From the NCBI GenBank assembly GCA_036937835.1, contig CM072870.1, positions 22,715,001-22,779,000 of the forward strand: a DNA stretch of 64,000 bases. Reading direction: 5' to 3'. Shown one piece after another: positions 35,530 to 45,192 of the stretch. A program made the position numbers and the translations under genes. How positions within the stretch are numbered: position 1 is the stretch's first letter; the number at the start of each line of letters is the position of its first letter. Origin of the DNA: Pampus argenteus (taxonomy: Eukaryota > Chordata > Actinopteri > Scombriformes > Stromateidae). Under the pieces are notes generated by a model, which saw nothing but the letters and a program-made list of their open reading frames with translations, ran no database searches and had not been told where the DNA came from.

Positions 35530-36941
35530 CCCGGACACCGACAGATCTCACACCGTCCTCCTGTCCTCCACAACACCACCGACACACGGCTGGCTGTCAC
35601 ATTATCATCAGCAAACACCGGTCAGTCAAGTTTAGCTAACGGCAGCTAGCTGACCAACAAGATGAAACTTCTTATATCCGTTTTCCGGCTTGAACACACT
35701 TGAGTTGTTTCTTTTCTGCTGATGTTTCTACTCATAAAGTCGTTTTAGTGTCGTAACCAGCAGCGGAATCCAGCAAAGGAAGAAAACCGTGTTGTTGCTG
35801 CTGCTGCTACATGCTAACATGCTACATGCACCATATACTTCCGCTTCTTCTTCTTCGTGGTCTGTAATGTTGGGAATTCAAACGCTTCTAGGCTCAAGCC
35901 TGCCCTCCACAGGATGAATAAATTACTTCAGTCATTCGTGTATCATCGTTACATGTCATGTTTTTCAAAATACATAAACAAATAAATTAAAATGTATTTA
36001 TAAAGTATAAATAATTCAAATTACTTCCCGTTAATAATTAAAAACAATAATTAAACACAGAAACAAGTTAAAGATCCCCTCCACACATGTTTTAAGACAT
36101 ATAAAAAATAATCTACTTTGAATAAAAATGTGTGTCTGACATGTTTTTCCCACAAAAACGTAAAATTTCCTAGTTATAAATTCTTATAATTACATTTTCT
36201 CCTTCATTAAAAATCCAGAATCTATGAATATGTAAATATTGTTTATCTCAGAGGTTTTCCTGCTGGACACAAGATGCCTCCTACTTCACTCCGGAGTCTG
36301 TTATCTCTGTTATCAATGTTTGTGCACTGGAGGTTTCACGTTTGTACGTCACACTTGTGCAGGTTAAATATTGATTTAACTTTGATTTTCAGTGTGAGTC
36401 AAGCTGATTATCACGTATCAAAGATATTGAGTTTCCTGTTGTAGAAAACGTGGAAGCTAAAAAAAAAAAACGTGACTTAAACTATTGATCAATTATCAAG
36501 ACTGCTTCCAATTTGTATTTCTATCAATCAACCAATCAACTTATCATTTCAGTTTTGGTACAAGTTAGAAAACATCATGAAATTTATAGAGATCTGATGA
36601 TGATGACATGAACTGGTATAAAAACTTGAAGTTTCCATTTTGTTTCTTGACAAATGAAAATTCGAGACCTGCAGAGATTTTTCTTTCATTTCTTTACAAA
36701 TGAAAGTAACATCATCATCATACTTTTTTATTTCCTTTACACCATGACACATATGTGGCTGTAAGTTTCAATTGCTGGAAAAAAGGAAGTGCACCTAAGT
36801 CCAAAGTGAGTCCTCCACATGGCATCATTTACAGCGTCATAGAAGTTAAATATTATTGATTTTATGGCACTGCACCCAAAGCAGCACGTACATATAGAGC
36901 AAAATCAGAGGTATGAACTACTGAGTCCCAGTAACAGCTAC
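35530..36941. promoter_or_regulatory. pomgnt1 5' region and IFIT upstream region
   Basis: Divergent intergenic segment. The pomgnt1 side is TATA-less and contains an ETS-like CTTCCG word (minus strand CGGAAG) near 35838, followed by AT-rich DNA. The IFIT side contains ISRE-like words (see separate entry). I cannot locate the pomgnt1 transcription start exactly. Confidence 0.45.
36630..36641 (+). promoter_or_regulatory. ISRE-like element upstream of the IFIT gene
   Basis: AGTTTCCATTTT matches the interferon-stimulated response element consensus AGTTTCNNTTTC at all but one fixed base. A TTTC-rich context follows ('ctttcatttctttac', 36680-36694; minus strand GAAATGAAAG), which also suits IRF binding. 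It lies 300 bp upstream of the start codon and just after a TATAAAA word at 36617. Interferon induction is expected for IFIT genes; use of this site is inference. Confidence 0.5.
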
Positions 36942-38362
36942 ATGATGAGGTGAGTGTCTGCTTCTGCATTTCATATATATTGTCAATAACAGTGTTTATG
37001 TGTTAAACATCATGAGTCAAATGTCATTTGTTCTTCTCCATCAGTGCTGCTCAGAATCAGTCAACTCTGGAGGCCAAACTTGGGGCCCTGCAGTGCCACT
37101 TCACCTGGGACATCGACCCCAGCAGGTCCAAACTGTTCCGTCTCAGGGACAGTCTGGAGGACATTGGCACCGATGAAGGAAACAGCTGGCTGGGTCACAT
37201 TTACAACCTGCAGGGGTACATTCACTACCGGCTGGGCTTCATTGAAGACGCCCGGCGTTTCTTCAGCAGGGCCACAGAGGCCTTCCGCCAGATGAGAAAC
37301 ACCGTCTCAGATGAAGGTCCCTGGTTGGTGGTGAACTACGGGAACCTGGCTTGGCTGCACCACCACCTGGGAGAACAAGCGGAGAGTCAGACTTACCTGT
37401 CAAAGGTGGACACTCTGCTGAACGAATACCCGTCTCCGTCCCAGGACGATCTCCATCCGGAGATCTACGCTGAAAAAGCCTGGACACTGATGAAGTTCGG
37501 CCAAGACAAAAGCCTGCTAGCTGCAGATTACTTCCAGAGAGCCATCAGGATGCAGCCAGACATGGTGGAGTGGCACACCAGCCATGTCTTAGCATTATTG
37601 AATGCTAATAAGCAATATGATGAAACAGTGGAGGAAAACATCCTGGAGAAAATGAGAATTGCCAAGGAACACGATCCAGAGAACCTGTACCTCGCTTCTC
37701 TATACCTCGAGGCATGTGCAGAGGAAAGGAAAGGAAAAAGAATTGAAGATGAAGCACGTGAGTTAGCCAGTAAGATTTTGAGAAAGCCCGTAAGCGCTTA
37801 CAGTGGTAACACACCATTACTAAGGCTGTACAGAAGGCATCTATCCGTTGACGAAGCTATTGATTTGGCAGAGGAGGCTCTGGAAAGACATCCAGATGAA
37901 CGTTACCTTAAGTGGAGTGCTGCACTCTGCTACAAATGGAAGATCTTTTCACAGAAGGACCACCTCCTGGAGCAAAGCATGATAGACAGAGCCATCAGTC
38001 TCCATGAAGAAGTGATTTCTCTTTACCCTGATTCTTCACTTAAAATAAAATTATCTCTGGCAAGCATATACACAAAATCAAAACGCAGACAGGATGAAGC
38101 TGGCCAGATATACGAGAAACTACTAGAAAGTGATCTGGAACCTGCAGACAAACAGGTGCTGTACAACGCCTATGCCAAATATTTACACTTCATACGAAAT
38201 GAGGGCTACCAGTCAATAAAATATCACATGAAGGCAGCAGAGATACCGATACAATCTTCCTGGCGTAACAACAGCATCAAAACTCTGGAGAGGATCAGAG
38301 AAAGAAACAGAAACCACATGTGCAGAGAAGTAGAGGAGTTTCTGGCTAAGCTGCAAGACTAA
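36942..38362 (+). CDS. interferon-induced protein with tetratricopeptide repeats (IFIT-like)
   Basis: Two coding exons: 36942-36949 (ATGATGAG, donor GTGAGT) and 37045-38362, giving 441 aa starting MMSAAQNQSTLEAKL. A tiny first coding exon encoding Met and a few bases, then one long exon, is the standard IFIT layout. The conserved N-terminus 'LGALQCHFTWD' followed by 'NLQGYIHYRLG' and 'VNYGNLAWLHHHLG' identifies the family. Helical TPR pairs run through the protein, e.g. 'LGFIEDARRFFSRATEAF', 'AADYFQRAIRMQPDMVEW' and 'QIYEKLLESDLEPADKQVLY'. Mammalian IFITs bind foreign RNA 5' ends (triphosphate or cap0) and block translation in the cytoplasm. The length is a little short of human IFIT1/IFIT5 (about 480 aa). 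Fish IFITs do not map one to one on mammalian numbers, so no symbol is given. The frame is intact. Confidence 0.93.
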
Positions 38363-40141
38363 CAGCTAATAACGAGGAGGAAACATTAACTGTACTTCAG
38401 CTGATTATTTAGAATATAGAAAAATGTAGATATTCATGTCTTGACAAAATGTTTACATACTCATGAATGCATATATACAGAAAAAATTATGTTTAAACTG
38501 ATTATACTCAATTTACATTTTCTAACACTCATTGCCTACATAGCCAGACCGCTGTCAATCAAATTATATGTTTTTGACTGTAAACTCTTATTAAATCATA
38601 ATAGGAATGTGTCTGAATTTCGATGGTTTCTTATAGAAAAGCACTTTAAGAGGAGCTTGAGGCTGAAAAGCTTCAATGCACAATATAAGTTCATTTGGGA
38701 ATCTGACTGTTGTTTTCATAAATTGTGATCGTATCCTTTAACTACTTAAAGAAGGAGGTCAATAGGTGTCCAACAGCAAACTTTTGCCCAGAGGCCCTAT
38801 AGGAGTTTAATGCAGCCATGACTGAGCGTCGCCTACATTCAGCTGTGTGTCTGCGTTCAAGGTTGGTGAGGACGGATTAATTAGACAGAAAACATCATGA
38901 GACGTACATAAGTCTGTTGATGATTCATCACTGCTATAAAAACTTGGAAAGGACAAAGTTTCCATTTTGTTTCACCAAAGTTACATCATCTGAGCTCCAC
39001 ACAGATCTGTCATGACGTCACATTTCCAATCAGCCAATCATGTCTTAAGCTGTGCATCAGTAAGTCTCCACCCCCACTCACCTCCAGGGATATCCTACTC
39101 TACTCTTCTACGATGATGTCACGATGGCGTGATACCTTAGATTTCACTGGGTGTGCTCCCATTCCCACAGCATTTACGTCTTTTATTGTTCATGTTATCA
39201 TAGCAGCGTCTCACACCCTTTCCACCTGTGTTTGCTTGTGTTTGATGATTAGATTACGGATTACATTTGTCAGTAGATGGAAGGATGCCAGTGTTCGTAT
39301 CAATGTATGGCTCAAATAAGAAACTTATCTGTTCGTACTTACAAATTCAAAGTTTATTAATTTTTCTCAAACCTCCTCCATCTAAATACAGGCATGTGCC
39401 ATTTTTTTTATTGTTAAACATTTCAGTTTCCTTTAAAACAGGAATGCTCTTCAGTGAATAAACTATATCATACACACATCTGTGATGTTCATTATTAACT
39501 CAACTACTTTCTGTCACAGGACACCTTGTTTCATCATTTTTTTATTTCAGGTTTTGGACACCGTAGTCCTTTTTATCCATCGACTGTTTCCAGCTATATT
39601 CTGCTGCCATATATCTATTAGGAAATGTCCTAATACCAAAATAATCAACAATTATTTCATTATCTATTAATCGTTTAATGCTTAGTAATAACCAACATTA
39701 TCAGGATCCAGTTTTTAATTACAATTATGAGAAAATAATTGTCACATTAATCAATAAGTTATAACTCTACTGTCAATAGGTGATCTAGATCTGTATATCT
39801 TTTATGTATTAAAATATGTAGTCTAGTCTAGTAATAAAAGGTGTAATAAAAATCCACTTGAAGCATGAAACACAGTTAATGTGAAACTGCATCTTCTTCA
39901 TTTCCTCCCATTGATTATTTACTTATTTTCTAAAATTGGGTGTGTGTATAATTTGCAGGTTTGAGAGGAATTTCCCAGGAAATATGTACCAAGTAAATTA
40001 GGTTTCCCATTAGTTGTATGTACATGCATGTGTCTGTTGCATATCTCAGCTTCATCCAGACCATTTTACCTAAATATGAATTTTCTAGCTCCAAAGCCAA
40101 GTAAAGATAAGCAGTAAAACCAAGTGCTGATGTTCTGTAGT
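38363..40141. other. spacer between IFIT and the Thr-rich gene
   Basis: Contains a copy of the IFIT promoter-like segment (38888-38990), a possible late polyA signal AATAAA at 39457-39462 and otherwise AT-rich DNA. No second IFIT coding exon is seen. Confidence 0.6.
38888..38990 (+). promoter_or_regulatory. duplicated IFIT-type upstream segment without a gene
   Basis: The ordered words 'aaaacatcatgaga', 'tataaaaacttg' and 'agtttccattttgtttc' occur here in the same order and near the same spacing as at 36570-36646 upstream of the IFIT gene. The ISRE-like AGTTTCCATTTT is at 38957-38968. No IFIT coding exon follows on the plus strand, so this looks like an orphan promoter left by a lost tandem copy, or a copied enhancer. 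Confidence 0.5.
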
Positions 40142-41034
40142 CTAATAGAGGGTGTAAACTAGGAGTCCCAGCAGCAGATGGATCAAACCTAATCTGATAC
40201 GGCACGCGTCACTGGTAGAAGTTGCAATTGTGGCTGATTGTGTTGCTGCATTGGAGGGTGTTGTAGTTTTAGTGGGTCTGGTGGTCTTTGTTGTATTTGT
40301 GGAGGTTGTCGTCGTTGGGGTGGTGGTTGTTGTAATTGTAGTGGGAGTGGTGGTCTTTGTTGTCTTCATTGGGGTGGTGGTTGTTGTAATTGTAGTGGGT
40401 CTGGTGGTCTTTGTTGTCGTCGTTGGGGTGGTGGTTGTTGTAATTGTAGTGGGTCTGGTGGTCTTTGTTGTCTTCATTGGGGTGGTGGTCACTGTAGATT
40501 AAATATAATTAAATAAACAGAAAAAACAATAAAACACAGAACGGACCATGCAGGACTATAACATGTTATAAATACAGGCCACTAAAACTACTTAAAAGCA
40601 AACTTAAAAACAACCTGTTTTAGTTTAGTTAGTAGTAGTTGGTTCTGAACGCACGTCAGAAATATAATCTGGTGCTAATCTGTTAACACATTTAATAAAC
40701 TAAGAGTAGAAACTAAAACAGAGATAATAGTTCTCCACATATTGTTTGGTGCCTTTATTTTGACACTTTGCTGAGAACAGGACGTTACAATAATCCCACC
40801 TGGTTTTAGAAATATTTAAATCACAGCGTCTCCTTTTTAACATAAAAGACAAACTTACCTCCGTGTGATCAATTGATCAGGTTTTTATGCATTTCACATT
40901 TCAATCATTGCAGCATTATAAATGCTTGTAAGATAAATAAAATATTATTATTATTATGCAGAAACTCCAAAATAAAAGTAATTACCTGAGCTGAACAGTG
41001 CCCAGATGAAAGTCAGCGAGAGGATCAGCTTCAT
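40142..41034 (-). CDS. Thr-rich mucin-like protein with signal peptide and GPI-type tail
   Basis: Two exons, 41034-40986 and 40491-40142, total 399 bp, 132 aa. Exon 1 codes a signal peptide (MKLILSLTFIWALFSS) and ends in phase 1; the donor is GTAATT and the acceptor CTACAG. Exon 2 stays in frame and codes about 80 residues that are mostly Thr with Pro and Lys, including three 18-residue repeats (54-bp DNA repeats starting near 40327, 40381 and 40435). It closes with 'IRLGLIHLLLGLLVYTLY', a hydrophobic tail without basic end, as in GPI-anchored precursors. Dense Thr/Pro predicts heavy O-glycosylation at the cell surface. The signal exon is nearly identical to that of the Ly6/uPAR gene at 43367-44903, but no Cys-rich domain exon is seen in its intron. 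No named orthologue recognised; expression is unproven. Confidence 0.6.
40327..40488. repeat. 54-bp coding minisatellite, three copies
   Basis: The word 'ttgttgtaattgtagtgg' recurs at 40327, 40381 and 40435, exactly 54 bp apart. 54 is a multiple of three, so copy changes keep the Thr-rich frame. Confidence 0.9.
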
Positions 41035-41107
41035 TATGATGAACAGGTAAGTTCTGTAGATATATTTTCCTGGATATTGATATCACACCTTATCAGCATG
41101 GCTGAAC

Positions 41108-41115
41108 TTTTTATA
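41108..41115 (-). promoter_or_regulatory. TATA box of the Thr-rich gene
   Basis: TATAAAAA on the minus strand, 74 bp upstream of the ATG at 41034, suits a short 5' UTR. Confidence 0.5.
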
Positions 41116-41795
41116 CTGTACAGGTGTTGAATAAATTTATGACGTATGCATGCATAAAGAACAGAGGGGCTGTGCCCAATGAGACTCTCACTTTTCTCTT
41201 TAATGAATTCGATGTTTGTGAACTACTGAACTGTGAAATATTTTATACATTACATGAATTGCTTTTGACTTTTAAAGTCAGATATTTGGAAACGTAGTTG
41301 AATATAAGCTACCTCTTGCTCAAAAGTATTTCTGTAGTATTTAAAGTTTTTTCACAAAAATGACAAAAAATACAAAAACCTAAATCTTAAACCATAAAAG
41401 TTTATTTTAGTATATTTGGTATTTAATCCTGAAAGAGCACATGCACATTTTAATTACAGTAGCAGCACTAAAAGATGTCCCACACTCAATAATACACATG
41501 TTACAGGGTCAGAATATATGACTGACCATTGGTTTAAATGTCATTATTCATTTTCCAAATTGGACCATGGAGTCATAAAGTTTAATTACCTTCTTTCACT
41601 AATTTTATATCATTTTACTGCAGTATGGAAATCACCAGGTTTAATCCTTATCATCCATGGCGAACAAAGTCTGAATTTATGCAAAATTATGAGGATTTTG
41701 ACACAAGATCACCGGGCGCCGGTTCGGATGGCTGCCCATCACTCCACCATCTCTCTCTCCACATTTGCATGTCTGTGGAAGAGCTGGTCCGGTTG

Positions 41796-41799
<4 letters not shown>

Positions 41800-41830
<31 letters not shown>
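41800..41830. repeat. (TA)n microsatellite
   Basis: TA run immediately before the perfect palindrome at 41836-41885. Confidence 0.9.
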
Positions 41831-41835
41831 ACCCA

Positions 41836-41885
41836 TAACCCATAACAGTATATATATATATATATATATATACTGTTATGGGTTA
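41836..41885. repeat. perfect 50-bp palindrome with TA core
   Basis: TAACCCATAACAGTA (41836-41850), then ten TA units, then the exact reverse complement TACTGTTATGGGTTA (41871-41885). The 'acccataacc' word is also repeated just before the left arm. Confidence 0.9.
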
Positions 41886-42956
41886 CTTAAATGAATCACT
41901 CTGCTACCTGTAATGTGTTTTAAAACAGAATAAGTGGACTTGGACAGTGGACACTGGGCGATTTTATGTATTAAAGAACAAAAGTAGGATTTGTTTTGGG
42001 TTCCACATTAGATACACTGAGGGGAAAAGAAACCAAACAAACAAAATAAGAAAAAATTGCATCAAGAAAAGGTGCAATAAGTGATGTTCATATGAGCAAT
42101 TTTTACATAACGTTTAAATTTCATTATGAACCTTGGCAGGAAGTCGCAGCAGGAAGTTGTGTAAAATCAACTTTAATTACAACTAATTATGAGATTATTA
42201 CTAGTCAATATACTGACAGTAAGATCGTCCTAACAATGCAGCCGGAGGTTGCCAGCTTATGGATTGCATACACCAAAGACTGACAGGCTGTTACTGGTTA
42301 TGTTGTAGTAAGGTGGATGTGTGGATGTGAGTCACTCTCACTGTTCAAATAACGAAACGAGGAGGAAAAGAAAGTTTGTACACAGCTGGGAAACATTTCA
42401 CAACAAACTGTTAAAAACTGCTTGATTCTGAAATAGGACCAAAGACTAAACTGAGAAGGAACCAGAAATCCTTCACTTCTACTTTATTACATCATTATGT
42501 GGCCTGTGTAGAAAGAGTGGGTGTACTATAGAGGCAATGTGCAAGGAGGATTAATCAATAAACGGTCTTTGTGGCCAACACTGCCTGGTTCATTAAATAC
42601 ACAATCAGTCGAAACTTATGCAAAAGTACTGAAGAGGAGGAAGTGGATGTAGATAAATCACCTGGCATGAAGAACCAGAGGTTTTAATCATAGTGTGAAA
42701 ACACCAGATTTCTGCACTGATACTTCCTGTCTTGTCTTTTAAATGATGAACTGGCTCAACTTAACATGTAAACCTCATAAAGTCATGACTGTAAGTATTT
42801 GGCTTGATCTTAATCACCTTTAACCTGAGTAGGTTTTACACTGATCTACAATCGTATTGGAGATATAAACCTTTTAACATATACTGGCTAAAGTTTAGGG
42901 GTTGAAAATGAATTCAACACTTGGCTACTAAAAAAAAACCCAACAACATACGAATG

Positions 42957-43022
42957 ATCAGAATCAGAATCGTCTTTATTGGTCAAGTTTGTTCACACAT
43001 ACAAGGAATTTGGATGCAGTTG
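42957..43022 (+). repeat. teleost interspersed repeat fragment
   Basis: 'agaatcagaatcgtctttat' followed by 'ttggtcaagtttgttcacac' and 'atacaaggaatttg' matches a short repeat that I recall as widespread in fish genomes. The family name is not recalled. Confidence 0.6.
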
Positions 43023-43327
43023 TTTATGTGAGCTAATGCTAATGCTGAGCTAAATGTGATATGGTTCAAAGCCAACTGCTTCCTGTCAGAAAATAAGTAA
43101 CACGACATAAGGACTCACTTAAAGGAAATAACACATTGTTGCATAGAGGCAGAAGCGAAGGAGAAAATCACTTGTTACTTATTGCGTCTTTTGCTTTTAT
43201 AAATCCACATATAGCAGAATTAAAATACTTTAAAGTTCAAAATTTGTTTCCATTTTGTGGGATGTGATGCTGCAATGCTCAGAATGCTAAATGCACTCAC
43301 AAATGAGTGAAAAGATGACGTATCTGG

Positions 43328-43333
43328 TTTATT
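43328..43333 (-). terminator. candidate polyA signal of the Ly6/uPAR gene
   Basis: AATAAA on the minus strand 34 bp after the stop codon. It would give a very short 3' UTR. Another candidate is farther on, within the repeat at 42957-43022. Confidence 0.35.
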
Positions 43334-43366
43334 CACACACATTTCACAGCTGCCTCTGCTATTGTG

Positions 43367-44903
43367 TTAATAGACAATAAGGGTAAAGAGTCCAAACAGC
43401 AACAGCATCACGTTCAGTTTGACAGACCAGGCTGAGTTACAGAAGCTGCTTTCACAACATTTTGGTGCACGAAGGAACTTAAAAGGAAGAGGCATAGGCA
43501 GGCTCTCCAAGTAAGAGGCAACTTTACAGAGGTTTTCAGAGACACACCCAAATGTGTGGAACATTACGCCGTTTTGAACCTCCACTGTGAATGATAAAAT
43601 CATTGTTAGACCACAGTTTTCTAAACAGCAGGGAATTGTCATTTTGAAGGCAGCAATAACATGTTATGAGGCACAAAATGATGATGAGTGCTTACCGGTG
43701 CCATTAATGCAGCGGTCCTGCTCTCCCACACACTGTACTGTCTTGTTACACACAGCAGAAGATGGATCATCACAGCCGAAACACTGAAGCTTGTTTTGCT
43801 TCATAACATCAGGGTCTGAAACAGAGAACAGGAGACATGGCAGAAACTGTACAGGACACAAAGTGACAACACAACACATTCGACTGATAATAGATGTGAA
43901 TGTGATTTTAAAAAGGAAAACTTTTCTCTTTACTTACAAGGAATGGTCTTATTGTTGCAGCGATCCGTGTTGCACAAATAAACAGATGCAGTCACAGCTT
44001 CGAAACCAACGTTGAATGAAAATATGTGGTTTCCTTTACTGAAAAGGGAGGATGGCAAACACACCTTGAAGGTGGACTGTGACAAATTCCCATTTTTATT
44101 TGCTGTAAAGTGAGAGCAAACACTGTAATGCATTTAAAACCCAATAAGTGAACAACATTAAGGACCAATCTGATTCATTTTCATGCTTACTTTGTTCGGC
44201 AATGGTTGCACACAGGTCAGTAGAGTTACATGGAAAAGGGAATAGTCTGTCTGGGTCATTTCCTTCACCGATCCAACACTCAACAGCTTTAGCTGCAGTT
44301 TACAAAATAAATGATAAACAAAAATTGTCATATTAACACAGATACAGTATGCAAAGTTATTCTGATGAGAGACAACCCCAAAATAATGTCCACGTAATGT
44401 CAAAATGGTATTTAAGACAACATGGAAGGGCTGATAAGTTGAAGAGAGTTAAGCATTGTTGATGATAATTTCATTGTAGTTCATAGGTTACGGTAACTGA
44501 CTGTGTATATTTTAAGTTTCGGTTTTCTTTTTATTAGCTTATTGTGGAAGCAGCACAGTCTTTTGACTCATGCGTCAATTTTTGAAAGACAAAGAAGTTG
44601 TCAAAGAGTGCCACTACACAAAATAAATCCAATAGATTGATCTCAAGTAATACATAAAGTAACAGAAATCAGTCATCAGATCTAACGGCTGCTGTCTTTA
44701 GGCCAACAGTTTTCTGCTTTATTTCTCTTTGTAGAATTGTTTAAAGAATAAAACAGCAAAATACGTTGATGAGATAAACCTGGCAGACAAACATGAGGAG
44801 AGAATCATGAATAACCTGATGTGACAGATACCTGCAGAAATGTTAGAAAGTTACCTGTGCTGGAAAGTGTCAAGATGAGAGTGAGAGACAGGATCAGCTT
44901 CAT
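43367..44903 (-). CDS. two-domain Ly6/uPAR (LU) GPI-anchored surface protein
   Basis: Exons are 44903-44855, 44292-44191, 44102-43938, 43815-43696 and 43584-43367. All introns are phase 1, as usual for LU genes, and the total is 654 bp, 217 aa. A signal peptide (MKLILSLTLILTLSS) is followed by LU domain 1 from 'VECWIG' to 'LCNTDRCNN', where the final Cys-Asn is the LU signature. LU domain 2 runs from 'LQCFGCDD' to 'CCESSFCN'. The protein ends in a hydrophobic tail, 'VMLLLFGLFTLIVY', typical of a GPI anchor signal. Each domain is split over two exons, as in uPAR, CD177 and LYPD relatives. Fish carry large, fast-evolving LU families, so I assign no orthologue or ligand. A minus-strand TATATAA lies at 44941-44947, 38 bp before the ATG. 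The frame is intact. Confidence 0.88.
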
Positions 44904-44940
44904 TATGATGTGTTAATCTGCAGAACACAGTTGAAATACT

Positions 44941-44947
44941 TTATATA
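44941..44947 (-). promoter_or_regulatory. TATA box of the Ly6/uPAR gene
   Basis: TATATAA on the minus strand, about 40 bp upstream of the start codon. If it sets the transcription start the leader would be only about 10 nt, so an upstream non-coding exon is also possible. Confidence 0.35.
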
Positions 44948-45192
44948 ATGAACCTGTGTTTAAAAACAGGAAGTTGTGTAATGTTGGACAAAATTTCATA
45001 AAAAATTAATAATTATTGTATCATGAACCGTGAAGTGAAACTATCATAAGTCATTATAATAAAAAAACATCAAAATTAATATCAGAGGTTATTTTAATAG
45101 AACTCACCTAGTCAAAATTCACACGGTTGACTGACTGACTTTCGACACACTTTTGTTTCACAGCCTGAACAGAAGTTACAGATTGATGTGGA

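Larger units (their letters stand above)
41116..43366. other. spacer between the Thr-rich and Ly6/uPAR genes
   Basis: AT-rich with a TA-cored palindrome at 41836-41885 and a short repeat fragment at 42957-43022. No coding exon supported. Confidence 0.65.

Noticed and set aside
38441..38728. 95-codon frame after the IFIT gene, first thought to be a second IFIT remnant
   Set aside because: The translation has no TPR character and is AT-rich; it looks like 3' UTR.
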